From Nocardia amikacinitolerans NBRC 108937 (GTDB lineage: Bacteria > Actinomycetota > Actinomycetes > Mycobacteriales > Mycobacteriaceae), in contig NZ_BDAU01000054.1 in assembly GCF_001612615.1 (NCBI RefSeq), positions 1-54,545 of the forward strand: a DNA stretch of 54,545 bases. Direction: 5' to 3'. Of this stretch, positions 41,713-52,871 are shown one piece after another; the stretch's first letter is position 1, and the number at the start of each line of letters is the position of its first letter. A program made the translations under genes and the position numbers. A model generated the notes under the pieces. The model did no database searches and was not told the origin of the DNA. It worked only from the letters and a program-made list of their open reading frames with translations.

Positions 41713-42402
41713 GTGATCACCATGCGGAACGTCACCAAGTCGTACAAGACGTCGACGCGACCCGCGCTGGACAACATCACGGTCGATGTGAACAAGGGCG
41801 AGTTCGTCTTCATCATCGGACCGTCCGGTTCAGGCAAGTCGACCTTCATGCGTCTGCTCCTCAAGGAGGAATCGCCGAACGCGGGGGAGATCCGCGTCGC
41901 CGACTTCCGAGTCGATCGGCTACCCGGACGCAAAGTGCCGAAGCTGCGCCAGCGCATCGGCTGCGTGTTCCAGGACTTCCGGCTGTTGCAGCAGAAGACG
42001 GTCCAGGAGAACGTCGCGTTCGCCCTGGAGGTGATCGGCAAGCGTCGCCAGTTCATCGACCGCACGGTGCCCGAGGTGCTGGACATGGTCGGCCTCGGCG
42101 GTAAGGCCGACCGGCTGCCCAGCGAGTTGTCCGGCGGTGAGCAGCAGCGAGTCGCCATCGCGCGCGCGTTCGTGAACCGGCCGCTGGTACTGCTCGCCGA
42201 CGAGCCGACCGGCAATCTGGACCCCGACACCAGCGGCGACATCATGATGCTGCTCGAGCGCATCAACCGCACCGGGACCACGGTGGTGATGGCCACCCAC
42301 GACAACCACATCGTCGACTCGATGCGCAGGCGGGTGGTCGAGCTCGACCGCGGCCGCCTAGTGCGCGACGACGCGATCGGCGTGTACGGAGTGGATCGAT
42401 AA
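41713..42402 (+). CDS. ftsE: Cell-division ATP-binding protein
   Basis: A 229-residue ABC ATPase partner of FtsX; together they activate septal cell-wall hydrolases. Walker A GPSGSGKS, signature LSGGEQQRV, Walker B LLADEPTGNLD, and the switch His in THDNHIV. GTG 41713 gives exactly the mycobacterial length; TAAACT at 41699-41704 could be a -10 box of a leaderless message. The stop overlaps the ftsX start by one base (TAATG). Confidence 0.97.
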   Translation: MITMRNVTKSYKTSTRPALDNITVDVNKGEFVFIIGPSGSGKSTFMRLLLKEESPNAGEIRVADFRVDRLPGRKVPKLRQRIGCVFQDFRLLQQKTVQENVAFALEVIGKRRQFIDRTVPEVLDMVGLGGKADRLPSELSGGEQQRVAIARAFVNRPLVLLADEPTGNLDPDTSGDIMMLLERINRTGTTVVMATHDNHIVDSMRRRVVELDRGRLVRDDAIGVYGVDR

Positions 42403-43304
42403 TGCGCGCGAGTTTCCTGTTCAGCGAGGTTGCCACCGGTCTGCGCCGGAATGTGACGATGACCGTCGCGATGATCCTGACCACCGCGGTGTCGCTGGCG
42501 ATGCTCGGCGGCGGCCTGCTGTCGGTGCGGATGGCCGATAAGACCGAGCAGTACTTCACCGGCCGCCTCGAGGTGCGCTTCTACCTCGACGAGAACATCT
42601 CCGCGAACGACCCGGACTGCGCCACCGATCCGTGTCGCTCGCTGCTGGCCGACATGAAGAACACCTCGGGCGTGGTCAGTGTGCAATACCTCAATCGCGC
42701 CGCCGCGCTGGAGGAGGCGAAGAAACTCTTCGCCGATCAGCCGGAGATGGTGCAGTACATCTCGGAGACGCCGCTGCCCGCGTCGATGCGGGTCAAGATG
42801 ACCGACGGCGACCAGTATGAGCGGATCTACGACAGCTATCACGCCCGCGAAGGCGTGCGCACCGTCGCCAACGACCGCGAGTTCGTCGACCGGCTGCTGC
42901 GGCTGTTCGACGGCCTGCGCAACGCGGCCTTCGGCCTCGCCGTGGTGATGGCGCTCGCGGCGCTGTTGCTGATCGCGAACATGATGCAGATCGCGGCGTT
43001 CACCAGGCGCACCGAGGTCGGGATCATGCGGTTGGTCGGTGCGACGCGCTGGTACACCCAGCTGCCGTTCCTGCTCGAGGCCGTGGTCGCGGCGGTCGCG
43101 GGTTCGGTGCTGGCGATCTTCGGGCTGCTCGTCGCCCGGCCGCTGGTCATCGACCGTGCGCTCGGGCCGCTGTTCGACAGCAATGTGTTCCCGCGGATCA
43201 CCGGGGACGACATCGCCACGGTCGCGCTGACGATTCTGCCTGTCGGCATCCTGGTCGCGGCCGTGGCCGCCTACGCCACGCTGCGGTACTACGTGCGCGA
43301 ATAG
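42402..43304 (+). CDS. ftsX: Cell-division permease protein
   Basis: A 300-residue membrane protein: one N-terminal helix (VAMILTTAVSLAMLGGGLLS), a large extracytoplasmic domain of about 120 residues with two Cys close together (DCATDPCRS), then three helices near the C-terminus. The permease motif TEVGIMRLVGATRWY contacts FtsE. Translationally coupled to ftsE. Confidence 0.96.
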   Translation: MRASFLFSEVATGLRRNVTMTVAMILTTAVSLAMLGGGLLSVRMADKTEQYFTGRLEVRFYLDENISANDPDCATDPCRSLLADMKNTSGVVSVQYLNRAAALEEAKKLFADQPEMVQYISETPLPASMRVKMTDGDQYERIYDSYHAREGVRTVANDREFVDRLLRLFDGLRNAAFGLAVVMALAALLLIANMMQIAAFTRRTEVGIMRLVGATRWYTQLPFLLEAVVAAVAGSVLAIFGLLVARPLVIDRALGPLFDSNVFPRITGDDIATVALTILPVGILVAAVAAYATLRYYVRE

Positions 43305-43441
43305 GACGATGTCCGGCGGGCGGGCGGTGTGCACGAGCGGGCCGCCGCGCCCGGCGGAATCGGTTTGTCCCCATGTGGAGAACTCGGCCCATACGGCCGG
43401 ATTCAGCGTGCAGCGGCGGCGCGATGGTCGGGGGTCGCTCG

Positions 43442-43447
43442 TAGGAT
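43442..43447 (+). promoter_or_regulatory. -10 box TAGGAT of a leaderless recQ transcript
   Basis: TAGGAT matches the actinobacterial -10 consensus and lies seven bases before GTG 43455. The competing ATG at 43446 would fall inside this box. Confidence 0.45.
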
Positions 43448-43454
43448 GGGCGGC

Positions 43455-45350
<1,896 letters not shown>

Positions 45351-45459
45351 CGGCTCCCACACTTCGGTAGGCGAACTGTGAAATAGTGCCCCCTCAAATC
45401 GACGGCTCCGCCGGTATCGGCCAGGATGGTCGGGGATATCGGAGTGGTGGAGGATCGGC

Positions 45460-46542
45460 ATGAGTGGTGGGCAGGGGATCGGTCGTCGGGAACTGCTGGC
45501 GGGTGCCGCCGCGGTGGCGGCCGGAGCGTCGTTGGTCGGGCTGACGCCCGCTCGAGCGGTGCCGGTCGCGGCGGGCGTCACCAAGTTCGGGCTCCCTGCC
45601 GAGGACGCCGTGCGCGTGCTCGTCACCGGCGACGCGGGCACCGGCACGCGCGCGCAGTGGGCGGTCGCCGACGCCGCCCGGGCCTTCCACGCCCGCGAGC
45701 CGTTCTCGCTGGCGGTCGGCCTCGGCGACAACATCTACGACAGCGGCCCGAACGGCGGCGCCGACGCGCAGTTCGCGAGCAAGTTCGAGGACCCGAACGC
45801 CGGGCTGGACTTCCCGTGGGCGATGGTGCTCGGCAATCACGACACGAGCTCGGTCATCGGCGGGGACGGCGGCTGGCTGCTGCGCGGGAACCACGAGGTC
45901 GAGTACCACGCCAATTCGCCGCGCTGGTGGATGCCGAGCCGTTACTACTCCGTTCGGGTGCCCGAAGAGCGGCCGGTGGTCGAGTTCTTCGTGCTCGACC
46001 TCAACCCGCTCGCCGCCTACCTGCCGCCGCTGTTCGCGCCCTACTGGGCGGTCGACGGCGAGTTCATGAACGCGCAGCGCGCCTGGCTGGATCGGGCGAT
46101 CGCCGAATCGCCCGCGCGCTGGAAGATCGCGTGCACGCACCACCCGTACCTGAACAACGGCCCGCACGGCGACGCGGGCAACTACGAGGGCCTGTCCATC
46201 GAGCCCATCAATGGCGTGCACGTGAAGCGGTTCTTCGAGGACCACGTGGTGGGCACGTGCCACTTCATCCTGTCCGGCCACGATCACTCGCTCCAGGTGC
46301 TCGAACCGACCGCGGCGACCAAGGGCACCCGCCAGTTGGTGTCCGGCGCGGCCGCGAAAACCGTTGGCGCCGAGCCGCGGGTGACGCCGAGCGGCGCCGG
46401 GACGCCCGCGCTGTACGAGACCTACCACCAGCTGGGCTTCATGGTGATGGACCTGACTCCGAGTGCGGTCGATCTCCGGGTCGTCACCGTGGATCCGGCG
46501 ACGAGTGCGGGCAGCGAGGTGTTCGGCCGTCGGCTTGCCTGA
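45460..46542 (+). CDS. Tat-exported metallophosphoesterase (purple acid phosphatase-like)
   Basis: A 360-residue protein with a twin-arginine signal (GRRELLAGAAAVAAGASLVG, ending ARAV). Metal motifs of the calcineurin-like fold: GDAGTG, GDNIYDSG, GNHD, HHPY and GHDHS. Likely hydrolyses phosphate esters outside the membrane; the cofactor would be inserted before export. ATG 45460 has GGAGG seven bases upstream. Confidence 0.92.
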   Translation: MSGGQGIGRRELLAGAAAVAAGASLVGLTPARAVPVAAGVTKFGLPAEDAVRVLVTGDAGTGTRAQWAVADAARAFHAREPFSLAVGLGDNIYDSGPNGGADAQFASKFEDPNAGLDFPWAMVLGNHDTSSVIGGDGGWLLRGNHEVEYHANSPRWWMPSRYYSVRVPEERPVVEFFVLDLNPLAAYLPPLFAPYWAVDGEFMNAQRAWLDRAIAESPARWKIACTHHPYLNNGPHGDAGNYEGLSIEPINGVHVKRFFEDHVVGTCHFILSGHDHSLQVLEPTAATKGTRQLVSGAAAKTVGAEPRVTPSGAGTPALYETYHQLGFMVMDLTPSAVDLRVVTVDPATSAGSEVFGRRLA

Positions 46543-46706
46543 CGGGTGCGGGTCGCCGGACTCGGCAACCCCGCGCGGATCGGGACACGGTTCCTCACAA
46601 GCCGAGCGCGGCCGAAACCGTGCGGTGAGCGGACGAACGTCACCGAATCACAACACCCCGAGGGGTTGCGCCGGTAACTTCCCGCCGCGGCGGTTACCGT
46701 GCAGGC

Positions 46707-46943
46707 ATGGCACCCGGTGATGGCCCGCCCGAAGGCGGTCCCGAAACGTCCGGCGGATCGCCGCCGCCCGACACCCCCGCCCTAGCGCCGCACGGCCCGA
46801 TGGACGACGCGGTGGAGTCGGTGTGGCTCGGTCGCCGGCGCACTCCCGTCCACCTCGGCCGCCCGCGCCTGTCCACCCTGCTCATGCTCGCCGCGTTCGT
46901 CGCGGTCCTCGTGCTCTACATCGCGCTGCGACCCGGCGGCTGA
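46707..46943 (+). CDS. Small single-helix membrane protein
   Basis: A 78-residue protein: Pro/Gly-rich soluble N-terminus (about 1-55) and one C-terminal helix (LLMLAAFVAVLVLYIAL). ATG 46707 follows TACCGT by six bases, fitting a leaderless start. It lies 67 bases before smpB on the same strand. Function unknown. Confidence 0.7.
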   Translation: MAPGDGPPEGGPETSGGSPPPDTPALAPHGPMDDAVESVWLGRRRTPVHLGRPRLSTLLMLAAFVAVLVLYIALRPGG

Positions 46944-46996
46944 CGGTCTCGCCCGGCCGTAGCCGGAGCGCGGAATAAAACGGTTGCCGCGTCACT

Positions 46997-47002
46997 TAGA
47001 GT
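46997..47002 (+). promoter_or_regulatory. -10 box TAGAGT before smpB
   Basis: TAGAGT ends eight bases before the smpB ATG, so the message may start at the initiation codon. No ribosome site is evident. Confidence 0.4.
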
Positions 47003-47010
47003 TGACCGTT

Positions 47011-47484
47011 ATGAAGGAAAAGGGGCGCAAGGTCATCGCGACCAACCGCCGGGCGCGGCACAACTACACGATCCTCGACGTCTACGAGGCGGGGATCGCG
47101 TTGGTCGGTACCGAGGTCAAGAGCCTGCGGGAGGGCAAGGCCTCGCTGGTGGACGCCTTCGCCACGGTCGACAACGGCGAAGTGTGGCTGCGCGGGCTGC
47201 ACATTCCGGAGTTCAGCCACGGCACCTGGACCAACCACGCGCCGCGCCGCGTGCGCAAGCTGCTGCTGCACAAGCGCGAGATCGAGCGCCTGGTCGGCAA
47301 GTCGCGCGAGGGCAACCAGACGCTGGTGCCGTTGTCGATGTACTTCTCCGACGGCAAGGTCAAGGTCGAGCTCGCGCTGGCCAGAGGTAAGCAGGATTAC
47401 GACAAGCGCCAGGATCTGGCGCGGCGGACCGCCGAACGCGAGGTCACCCGGGAGCTCGGCCGCCGGGTCAAGGGCATGCGCTGA
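47011..47484 (+). CDS. smpB: tmRNA-binding protein SmpB
   Basis: A 157-residue RNA-binding protein that carries tmRNA to stalled ribosomes. Family text: ATNRRARHNYTILDVYEAGIALVGTEVKSLREGK, then FSHGTWTNHAPRRVRKLLLHK and the basic C-terminal tail LARRTAEREVTRELGRR. ATG 47011 gives the standard length. Its RNA partner ssrA is found 3.3 kb downstream, with two accessory genes on the opposite strand in between. Confidence 0.97.
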   Translation: MKEKGRKVIATNRRARHNYTILDVYEAGIALVGTEVKSLREGKASLVDAFATVDNGEVWLRGLHIPEFSHGTWTNHAPRRVRKLLLHKREIERLVGKSREGNQTLVPLSMYFSDGKVKVELALARGKQDYDKRQDLARRTAEREVTRELGRRVKGMR

Positions 47485-47505
47485 GGCTTCGGCCGACGGT
47501 TGTCG

Positions 47506-47547
47506 ACGAACCCCTGCCGCGATCGAACGATCGCGGCAGGGGTTCGT
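47506..47547. terminator. Bidirectional 20-bp stem terminator
   Basis: Perfect 20-base arms (47506-47525 and 47528-47547) separated by two bases, between the convergent smpB and lipoprotein genes, 21 and 9 bases from their stops. No T-run. The longest perfect stem in the window. Confidence 0.75.
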
Positions 47548-47556
47548 CCGTTCACG

Positions 47557-48855
47557 TCACAACCGCGCGCACGGTCCGTGCAGCGTCACCCGTTGCAGCG
47601 TCGGCCCGCGGAAGTCGGGCACGAGCGTGCGCGACCCCAACGGCGCGTTCGCGTCGGGCACACCGATGACCGCCTGCTGTTTGGTGAGGTCCGGTTCGCC
47701 CGACCCGTAGTTGTGCACGGCGGCCATGCCCTCCGAGTCCACCGACAGCCCTTCCAGCGCGCCGCGCACACCCGCGCGGGTCAGGTCGCCCGCCGCTTCC
47801 GCGCTGCTGAGCACCGCCTTCATCGGATAGGACACGGCCCAGCCGAGGTTGTAGCCCCAGTTGGTCGGCGGCTGCAAGGCGGCGGCGCGGGCATGCTGAG
47901 CGCCGATGCTGCGGCCGTCCCAGCCGTCGTAGGGCGAGGTGTAGTTGTACAGCGAGGTGATCGCCGCCGCGGCGGGCGTCTTCAGCAGGGCGCCGTTCCA
48001 GGTCGGGGTGGAACCCAGGAATCGGCCGTCGTAGCCGCCCGCGACCAGTTTGCCGATGATCTCGGCGGTTTCGGCGGGACCGGTGGCGAGCAGCACGACG
48101 TCCGGCGGGTTGGCCAGGATCTCGGCGACCGGTCCGTCCTGGTTGCCGACCTCGGCGTTCGGGCCGGTGTCGATGCGCGCGTTGACGATCGCGTTGTTCT
48201 CCGAAGCCCAGCGCAGCGCGCCGTTGGCGTAGTCCCCGCCGTAGTTGCCTCGGAAGGCGACGACAGCGATCGTGCGTGGCCTCGACTGGAACTGGGCGAA
48301 CCAGTCCAGGCCCATGATCGCTTCGGTGCAGTACGAATACCCGGTGTCCAGCACCAGGTTTCGATCGGTCTCGCGATACTGCCAGCCCGACCACAGGGTG
48401 CCCGCGCCGGTCAGCAGATCGACGGCGTCCATCTCCGGCAGCACCGAAAGTGTCTGCGCCGTCCCGAAACTCATCGCCAATGCGAGGACGTTCGGTTCGA
48501 TCTCGTGGAACTTCTCGCGGTGCAGGCCGGGGTCGTAGGCGGTGTCCCTGGCGTAGGTCGTGATGTCGACCTCGTAATTGCCGATGCCGCCTGCCTTGTT
48601 GACCTCTCGCCAGAAGGCCAGCTGGCCGTCGTTGAGCGCCTTGCCGAGCGGGGCGAACGGCCCGGCCTCCAAGTCGGAGAGCACGCCTAGGTAGATACAG
48701 CCCTTGCTCTTGTCCACCGCCTGCGGGCACGGCGCGCTGGTGACGCCCTGTCCCGTCTCGGTCGATGCCGACGAACAGGCCGACAGTGCGAAGCCCAAGG
48801 CGATCGCGGCCGCGGCGGCGCGGAACAGCCCGCGGCGGCGGCGGATTGGTACCAA
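47557..48855 (-). CDS. Solute-binding lipoprotein (periplasmic-binding family 6), copy A
   Basis: A 432-residue lipoprotein. Signal with basic RRRR start and lipobox LSAC; the mature part is a bilobed binding protein of the branched-chain amino acid/urea (Peripla_BP_6) type: GCIYLGVLSDL, KALNDGQLAFWREVNKAGGIGNYEV, then ILANPPDVVLLATGPAETAEIIGKLVAGG. Start is TTG 48855 after GGAAGAG, since no ATG or GTG precedes the signal in a suitable place. No permease or ATPase gene nearby, so it is an orphan receptor. It follows a close paralogue by 50 bases. Confidence 0.85.
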   Translation of the reverse strand: MVPIRRRRGLFRAAAAAIALGFALSACSSASTETGQGVTSAPCPQAVDKSKGCIYLGVLSDLEAGPFAPLGKALNDGQLAFWREVNKAGGIGNYEVDITTYARDTAYDPGLHREKFHEIEPNVLALAMSFGTAQTLSVLPEMDAVDLLTGAGTLWSGWQYRETDRNLVLDTGYSYCTEAIMGLDWFAQFQSRPRTIAVVAFRGNYGGDYANGALRWASENNAIVNARIDTGPNAEVGNQDGPVAEILANPPDVVLLATGPAETAEIIGKLVAGGYDGRFLGSTPTWNGALLKTPAAAAITSLYNYTSPYDGWDGRSIGAQHARAAALQPPTNWGYNLGWAVSYPMKAVLSSAEAAGDLTRAGVRGALEGLSVDSEGMAAVHNYGSGEPDLTKQQAVIGVPDANAPLGSRTLVPDFRGPTLQRVTLHGPCARL

Positions 48856-48905
48856 AATTCTCTTCCTTCGATCCAGACGAACGCGTTGCGCGGTGGCCCG
48901 CCGGT

Positions 48906-50210
48906 TCACAGCCGGGCGCACGGCCCGTGCATGGGCAGTTGCGGCAGGGTCGGTCCGCGGTAGTCGGTGGTCACCGTGCGCGAGCCTAGCGGCGCGGACG
49001 GGTCAGGGGCACCGATCGCGGCACGCTGGGCCGCGTAATCCGGTGCGCCCGCGTTGTAGGTGTGCGGTGCGGCCATGCCCTCGAAATCGACGGTCAGCGC
49101 GTCCTGCGCCGCGCGCACGCCCGCCCGGTTCAGCGGGCCATGTTCGGCCGCCTTCGTGAGCAGTGCCCGCATCGTGTAGGAACCGGCCCAGCCCAGGCTG
49201 TAACCCCAGTTCGTCGGCTCCTGCGGCGCGGCGGCGCGAGCCCGGCGAGCGCCCGTGCTGCGCCCGTCCCAGCCGTCGACGGGCGAGGTGTAGTTGAAGA
49301 GGGCCGAAAGTGCGGGCCCGGCTGGGGTTTTCAGCAGTGCGCCGTTCCAGGTGGGAGCCGAGCCGAGGAAGCGTCCGTGGAAGCCGCCCGCGACGAGTTT
49401 GCCTATGATCTCCGCGGTTTCCGCGGGGCCGGTGGCCAGCAGCACGAGATCCGGTGGGTTGGCGAGGATCTCGGCGACCGGCCGGTCCTGGTTGCCGACC
49501 TCGGTGTTGGGTCCGGTGTCGACCCGCGAGGTGACGGTCACGTTGTTGTGCGCCGCCCAGCGCAGCGCGCCGTTGGCGTAGTCGCCGCCGTAGTTGCCGC
49601 GGAACGCGACGACAGCCACGTTGCGCGGCCGGTACTGGTGCTCGGTGAACCAGTCGAGACCCATGATCGCTTCGGTGCAGTACGAATATCCGCTGTCCAG
49701 CACCAGATCCCGGTCCGTTTCGCGATACTCCCAGCCCGACCACAGCGTGCCCGCCGAGGTCACGATGTCCGCCGCGTCCATCTCCTGCAGCACCGCGAGG
49801 GTCTGAGCGGTGCCGAGGCTCATCGCCAGCGCGAGCACGTTCGGCTCGATCTCGCGGAATTCCTCGACATGGCGGTGCGGATCGTAGGCGGTGTCCCTGG
49901 CGTAGGTCGAGATGTCGACCTCGTAGCCGCCGATCCCACCCGCCTTGTTGACCTCGGTCCAGAACGCCGTCTGCCCGTCCTGCATCGCCCTGCCGAGCAT
50001 GGCGAAAGGCCCGCCGCCGAGGTCGGAGAGAACGCCGAGATAGATACAGCCCTTGTCCCTGTCGATCGCGTTCGGGCACGGCGCGCTGGTGACGCCGGGG
50101 CCGGTGGTCGCACTCGGCGTCGAACACGCCGCGGCCAAGACGATTCCGACGATCATCGGCACCGCCGCGGCGTGGAACAGACGACGAGGTCGTCTGCTGG
50201 TGTTGCCCAT
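48906..50210 (-). CDS. Solute-binding lipoprotein, copy B (paralogue)
   Basis: A 434-residue lipoprotein with lipobox AAAC, co-linear with copy A along the whole length and sharing long blocks (GCIYLGVLSDL, YEVDI-TYARDTAYDP, SGYSYCTEAIMGLDWF-type text, VVAFRGNYGGDYANGALRW, GPTLP/GPTLQ then HGPCARL at the end). ATG 50210 has GGGAG upstream. The first gene of a two-gene unit made by tandem duplication; divergence suggests different ligands. Confidence 0.9.
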   Translation of the reverse strand: MGNTSRRPRRLFHAAAVPMIVGIVLAAACSTPSATTGPGVTSAPCPNAIDRDKGCIYLGVLSDLGGGPFAMLGRAMQDGQTAFWTEVNKAGGIGGYEVDISTYARDTAYDPHRHVEEFREIEPNVLALAMSLGTAQTLAVLQEMDAADIVTSAGTLWSGWEYRETDRDLVLDSGYSYCTEAIMGLDWFTEHQYRPRNVAVVAFRGNYGGDYANGALRWAAHNNVTVTSRVDTGPNTEVGNQDRPVAEILANPPDLVLLATGPAETAEIIGKLVAGGFHGRFLGSAPTWNGALLKTPAGPALSALFNYTSPVDGWDGRSTGARRARAAAPQEPTNWGYSLGWAGSYTMRALLTKAAEHGPLNRAGVRAAQDALTVDFEGMAAPHTYNAGAPDYAAQRAAIGAPDPSAPLGSRTVTTDYRGPTLPQLPMHGPCARL

Positions 50211-50815
50211 TATTGCTCCCTGTCCCAGCCGCCGGTCGATCCAAATCCGGTACGGCCGAACAGGAACAGTACCGGGCAAGGGGTCGGCGAGATGGTGGTT
50301 TCGCGGTTGCGGTGGGGTCGCTTGGGGGGCCTTCTGGGGAATCGGACGCTTGACCGACTCGGGATTGGGCTGCGTGTGCGCAATTCGTGGGCTAATTGAG
50401 GGTTCAAGGAGTTCTGGTCTAGCGGGGTAGACGCTCGTCAGCGGGGTAGACGCTCGTCGGGTTCGTGTGGGCCCGGCGTAGCTCACCCCGCGGGCCGCAT
50501 GCTCGACGGGCGTGGGCCCGGCGCGACCGGGTGCGGATGTCGGGCTCGCCCTCGTATTCCGTTCCCTGTCCGGCATGAGGAGGCGGCTGGGCGAGATCGC
50601 CCCTGACTCTGCCCGTCGGGATCGCCCTGACCTGCCCGGTTCACGGCTGAGGGCAAGGCTGACGGCGTTGGATCTCTGCAACGCGCCCACGGCCGTAGAG
50701 GGCCGCCCGATTGATCGAGTCTGATCGATATGACCTAGAACACGCACAAATAATCGGGATGATTCCGCGTTGGGCGGGTGTTAGCATTACTAGCCCGCAA
50801 GGTGCGGGCACGTAC
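50211..50815. other. Non-coding region before ssrA with a 19-bp tandem duplication
   Basis: About 600 bases with no convincing gene. A perfect 19-bp unit beginning AGCGGGGTAGACGC is duplicated head to tail at 50421-50439 and 50440-50458. GTGGGCCCGGCG also occurs twice (near 50468 and 50512). TAGCAT at 50782-50787 could be a -10 box for ssrA. Nothing else is visible. Confidence 0.5.
50421..50458 (+). repeat. Perfect tandem duplication of 19 bp
   Basis: Two identical 19-bp units directly joined. It lies about 360 bases upstream of tmRNA and 210 bases upstream of the lipoprotein start. May be a recent slippage product or a pair of protein sites. Confidence 0.7.
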
Positions 50816-51184
50816 GGGGCTGAACGGTTTCGACTGCGTACGTTGATTCAGGGGAAGCGTGTCGGTGCAGGCAAGAGACCACCGTAAGCGTCGTTGCAAC
50901 CAATTAAGCGCCGATTCTCATCAGCGCGAGTACGCTCTCGCTGCCTAAGCGACAGCGTCTCTGTCGGCCCGGGATATGCCCTCGGTCCCGGTGCCGGCAT
51001 CAGCTAGAGGGCTCACCGTCCGACTCGGTCGCGGAGCCGGACGGGACATCGAACAGCGACTGGGATCGTCATCTCGGCTTGTTCGCGTGACCGAGAGATC
51101 CGAGCAGAGACACAGCGAACTGCACACGGAGAAGTCCTGAAGACACGGCGGAGGACCCGGGTTCGATTCCCGGCAGCTCCACCA
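50816..51184 (+). ncRNA. ssrA: Transfer-messenger RNA
   Basis: A 369-base one-piece tmRNA. The 5' end GGGGCTGAACGGTTTCGAC and the 3' end, with a TPsiC-like GGTTCGATTCC arm and GCAGCTCCACCA, form the tRNA-like domain. The reading frame runs from GCC at 50910 to TAA at 50946-50948 and encodes the tag ADSHQREYALAA, one residue from the mycobacterial tag. CCA is genome-encoded. Rescues stalled ribosomes with SmpB. Confidence 0.97.
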
Positions 51185-51188
51185 ACGA

Positions 51189-51223
51189 AGGCGAGTGCTC
51201 GCGAAGAGAGCACTCGCCTTTTT
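51189..51223 (+). terminator. Intrinsic terminator of ssrA
   Basis: Perfect 11-12-bp stem (AGGCGAGTGCTC and complement) with a 7-base loop, followed by TTTTT at 51219-51223. A canonical factor-independent terminator five bases after the CCA end. Confidence 0.95.
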
Positions 51224-51518
51224 GGTTGGTTCCGCGTGTGTTGTGGGGGCGCGGCCCCCCACACCCCACCAGGCGGGCTCCGCTCCCGGACCCCGGGTCC
51301 TGGATCGCCTCCCCAATGCTGCTCTTGGCCTGGGGTCGGCAACCCTTGGCCTGCCTACCCAATGCCGCTGCCCCGGAGCCCCGTCCCGGGTCCGTCTACC
51401 CAGTGCTGTGCCCGTCGAACCCAGGCCAGCCCCGAGGACGACATTTGAGGCACTTCAGGGGTGATTCTGCAGGTATGCTGTTCAATAGTCCCTTTAACTC
51501 GGTTTAGGGAGGTGGCAG

Positions 51519-52871
51519 ATGCTTCGTAGCTTCAGGGTCGGCAACCATCGTTCGTTCGCGGACGAGAACGAGTTGCTGCTGATGCCTGCCGCTGATGATC
51601 GGCCTGCGGTTCCGGTTGCCGCGGTGTACGGGGCGAACGCCTCGGGGAAGTCCAACCTGTTGGATGGGCTCCGGTTCATGCAGCGGGCCGTGACGCAGTC
51701 GTTTTCCCAGTGGGAGCCATTCGCGGGTGTTCCGCGCACTCCTTACAGCTTTCGGACGAGTCACATAGTCTCTGTGGCGTCGACTTACGTCGTCGAGATC
51801 ATGGCCGACGGAATTCCGTGGACCTACGGGTTCACTGTCGACAACGAGCGGGTGCTCGAGGAATGGCTTTTCAGCTATCCAGAGAAGCGTAAGCGGGTGT
51901 TGTTTCAGCGGACCGGGGACGAGTACAGCTCTGGGTCGGCGATGGCCGAGCATCGGGCTCAGCTCAAAATTCTGCAGGAACTCACCCGGCCAAACGCCCT
52001 GTTCCTGAGTGCTGTCGCCCAAGCCAAGCCGGATATGTTCGAGCCGGTACACCGCTGGTTCCGTGAAACGCTGATTCTGTCAGACGGACGACGTGCGTCG
52101 ACCGCTGCGATCGCTCGTCGTCTGCGTCGAGTTCTTCTTCGTGGTTCGGCGGCCGAGGGGGCTCGTCTGGTGGAGCTGGTTCAAGAGGCAGACTTCGGAA
52201 TTGCCGCCATCGACACACCTGTTGTTCCCGAGGCTCTGCTCGATTCCGTCCCGCCCGGGCAACGGCACGACATCACGGGGCTGAAAATGCTCGATGAGTT
52301 CGCTTCGAGAAGTGAAGCGCAGGTCGATGACTCGACGGACAGGATTCCGGTGGTGCGCGATGTATACGCAGAGAGTGTTACTCACGCGTTGCCTCCGCTG
52401 GTCTTCGTTCATCACGGCAGCGAAGCGGCCGTGCTGCCCCTCGAGCAGGAGTCGGCGGGTACCATCGCCTGGCTCGAGATCTTGCCCGGAGTTCTGGACG
52501 CGCTCGATCACGGGCGGGTTCTGGTCATCGATGAGATCGACACCAGCCTTCATCCACTGCTCACCGCGTCGCTGATCGAACTGTTCCAGTCGGATGAGAC
52601 CAATCCTCGTGGCGCGCAACTGATCCTGACGACACACGACTCCTCCCTGCTCGGTACGGTCGTTCGTCCCGATGGTTTGCTGCGCCGCGATCAGGTGTGG
52701 TTCGTCGAAAAGGGCGCGGACGGGGCAAGCTCGCTGTATCCGTTGACCGATTACAAGCCGCGCAACGAGCACAATCTCGAACGTCGCTATCTCGGAGGAA
52801 GTTTCGGTGCGATCCCGCGGGTCGACTTCCATCGACTCGCGGAGGTTTTGCGGCATGCCCACCCGGCGTGA
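51519..52871 (+). CDS. AAA-family ATPase of an AbiL/RloA-like defence pair
   Basis: A 450-residue ATPase of the AAA_15/AAA_21 (OLD/SMC-like) kind. Walker A GANASGKS at 38-45 after the usual MLRSFRVGNHRSFADENEL start; Walker B VLVIDEIDTSLHPLL near 330; and TTHDSSLLG near 368 with the conserved His. A helical insert lies between. ATG 51519 follows GGGAGGTG by five bases. It overlaps the RloB gene by 17 bases. In AbiL and RloAB systems such a pair gives abortive infection against phages. Base composition and codon use look less GC-biased than the core genes, consistent with transfer. Confidence 0.88.
   Translation: MLRSFRVGNHRSFADENELLLMPAADDRPAVPVAAVYGANASGKSNLLDGLRFMQRAVTQSFSQWEPFAGVPRTPYSFRTSHIVSVASTYVVEIMADGIPWTYGFTVDNERVLEEWLFSYPEKRKRVLFQRTGDEYSSGSAMAEHRAQLKILQELTRPNALFLSAVAQAKPDMFEPVHRWFRETLILSDGRRASTAAIARRLRRVLLRGSAAEGARLVELVQEADFGIAAIDTPVVPEALLDSVPPGQRHDITGLKMLDEFASRSEAQVDDSTDRIPVVRDVYAESVTHALPPLVFVHHGSEAAVLPLEQESAGTIAWLEILPGVLDALDHGRVLVIDEIDTSLHPLLTASLIELFQSDETNPRGAQLILTTHDSSLLGTVVRPDGLLRRDQVWFVEKGADGASSLYPLTDYKPRNEHNLERRYLGGSFGAIPRVDFHRLAEVLRHAHPA

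Noticed and set aside
51100..51184. A tRNA gene at the end of the ssrA region
   Set aside because: The TPsiC arm and CCA belong to the tRNA-like domain of tmRNA; no anticodon arm is present.
50816..51518. An attachment-site duplication of the ssrA 3' end marking an integrated element
   Set aside because: I found no second copy of the tmRNA 3' end within the window to its right; an att site beyond 54545 cannot be excluded.
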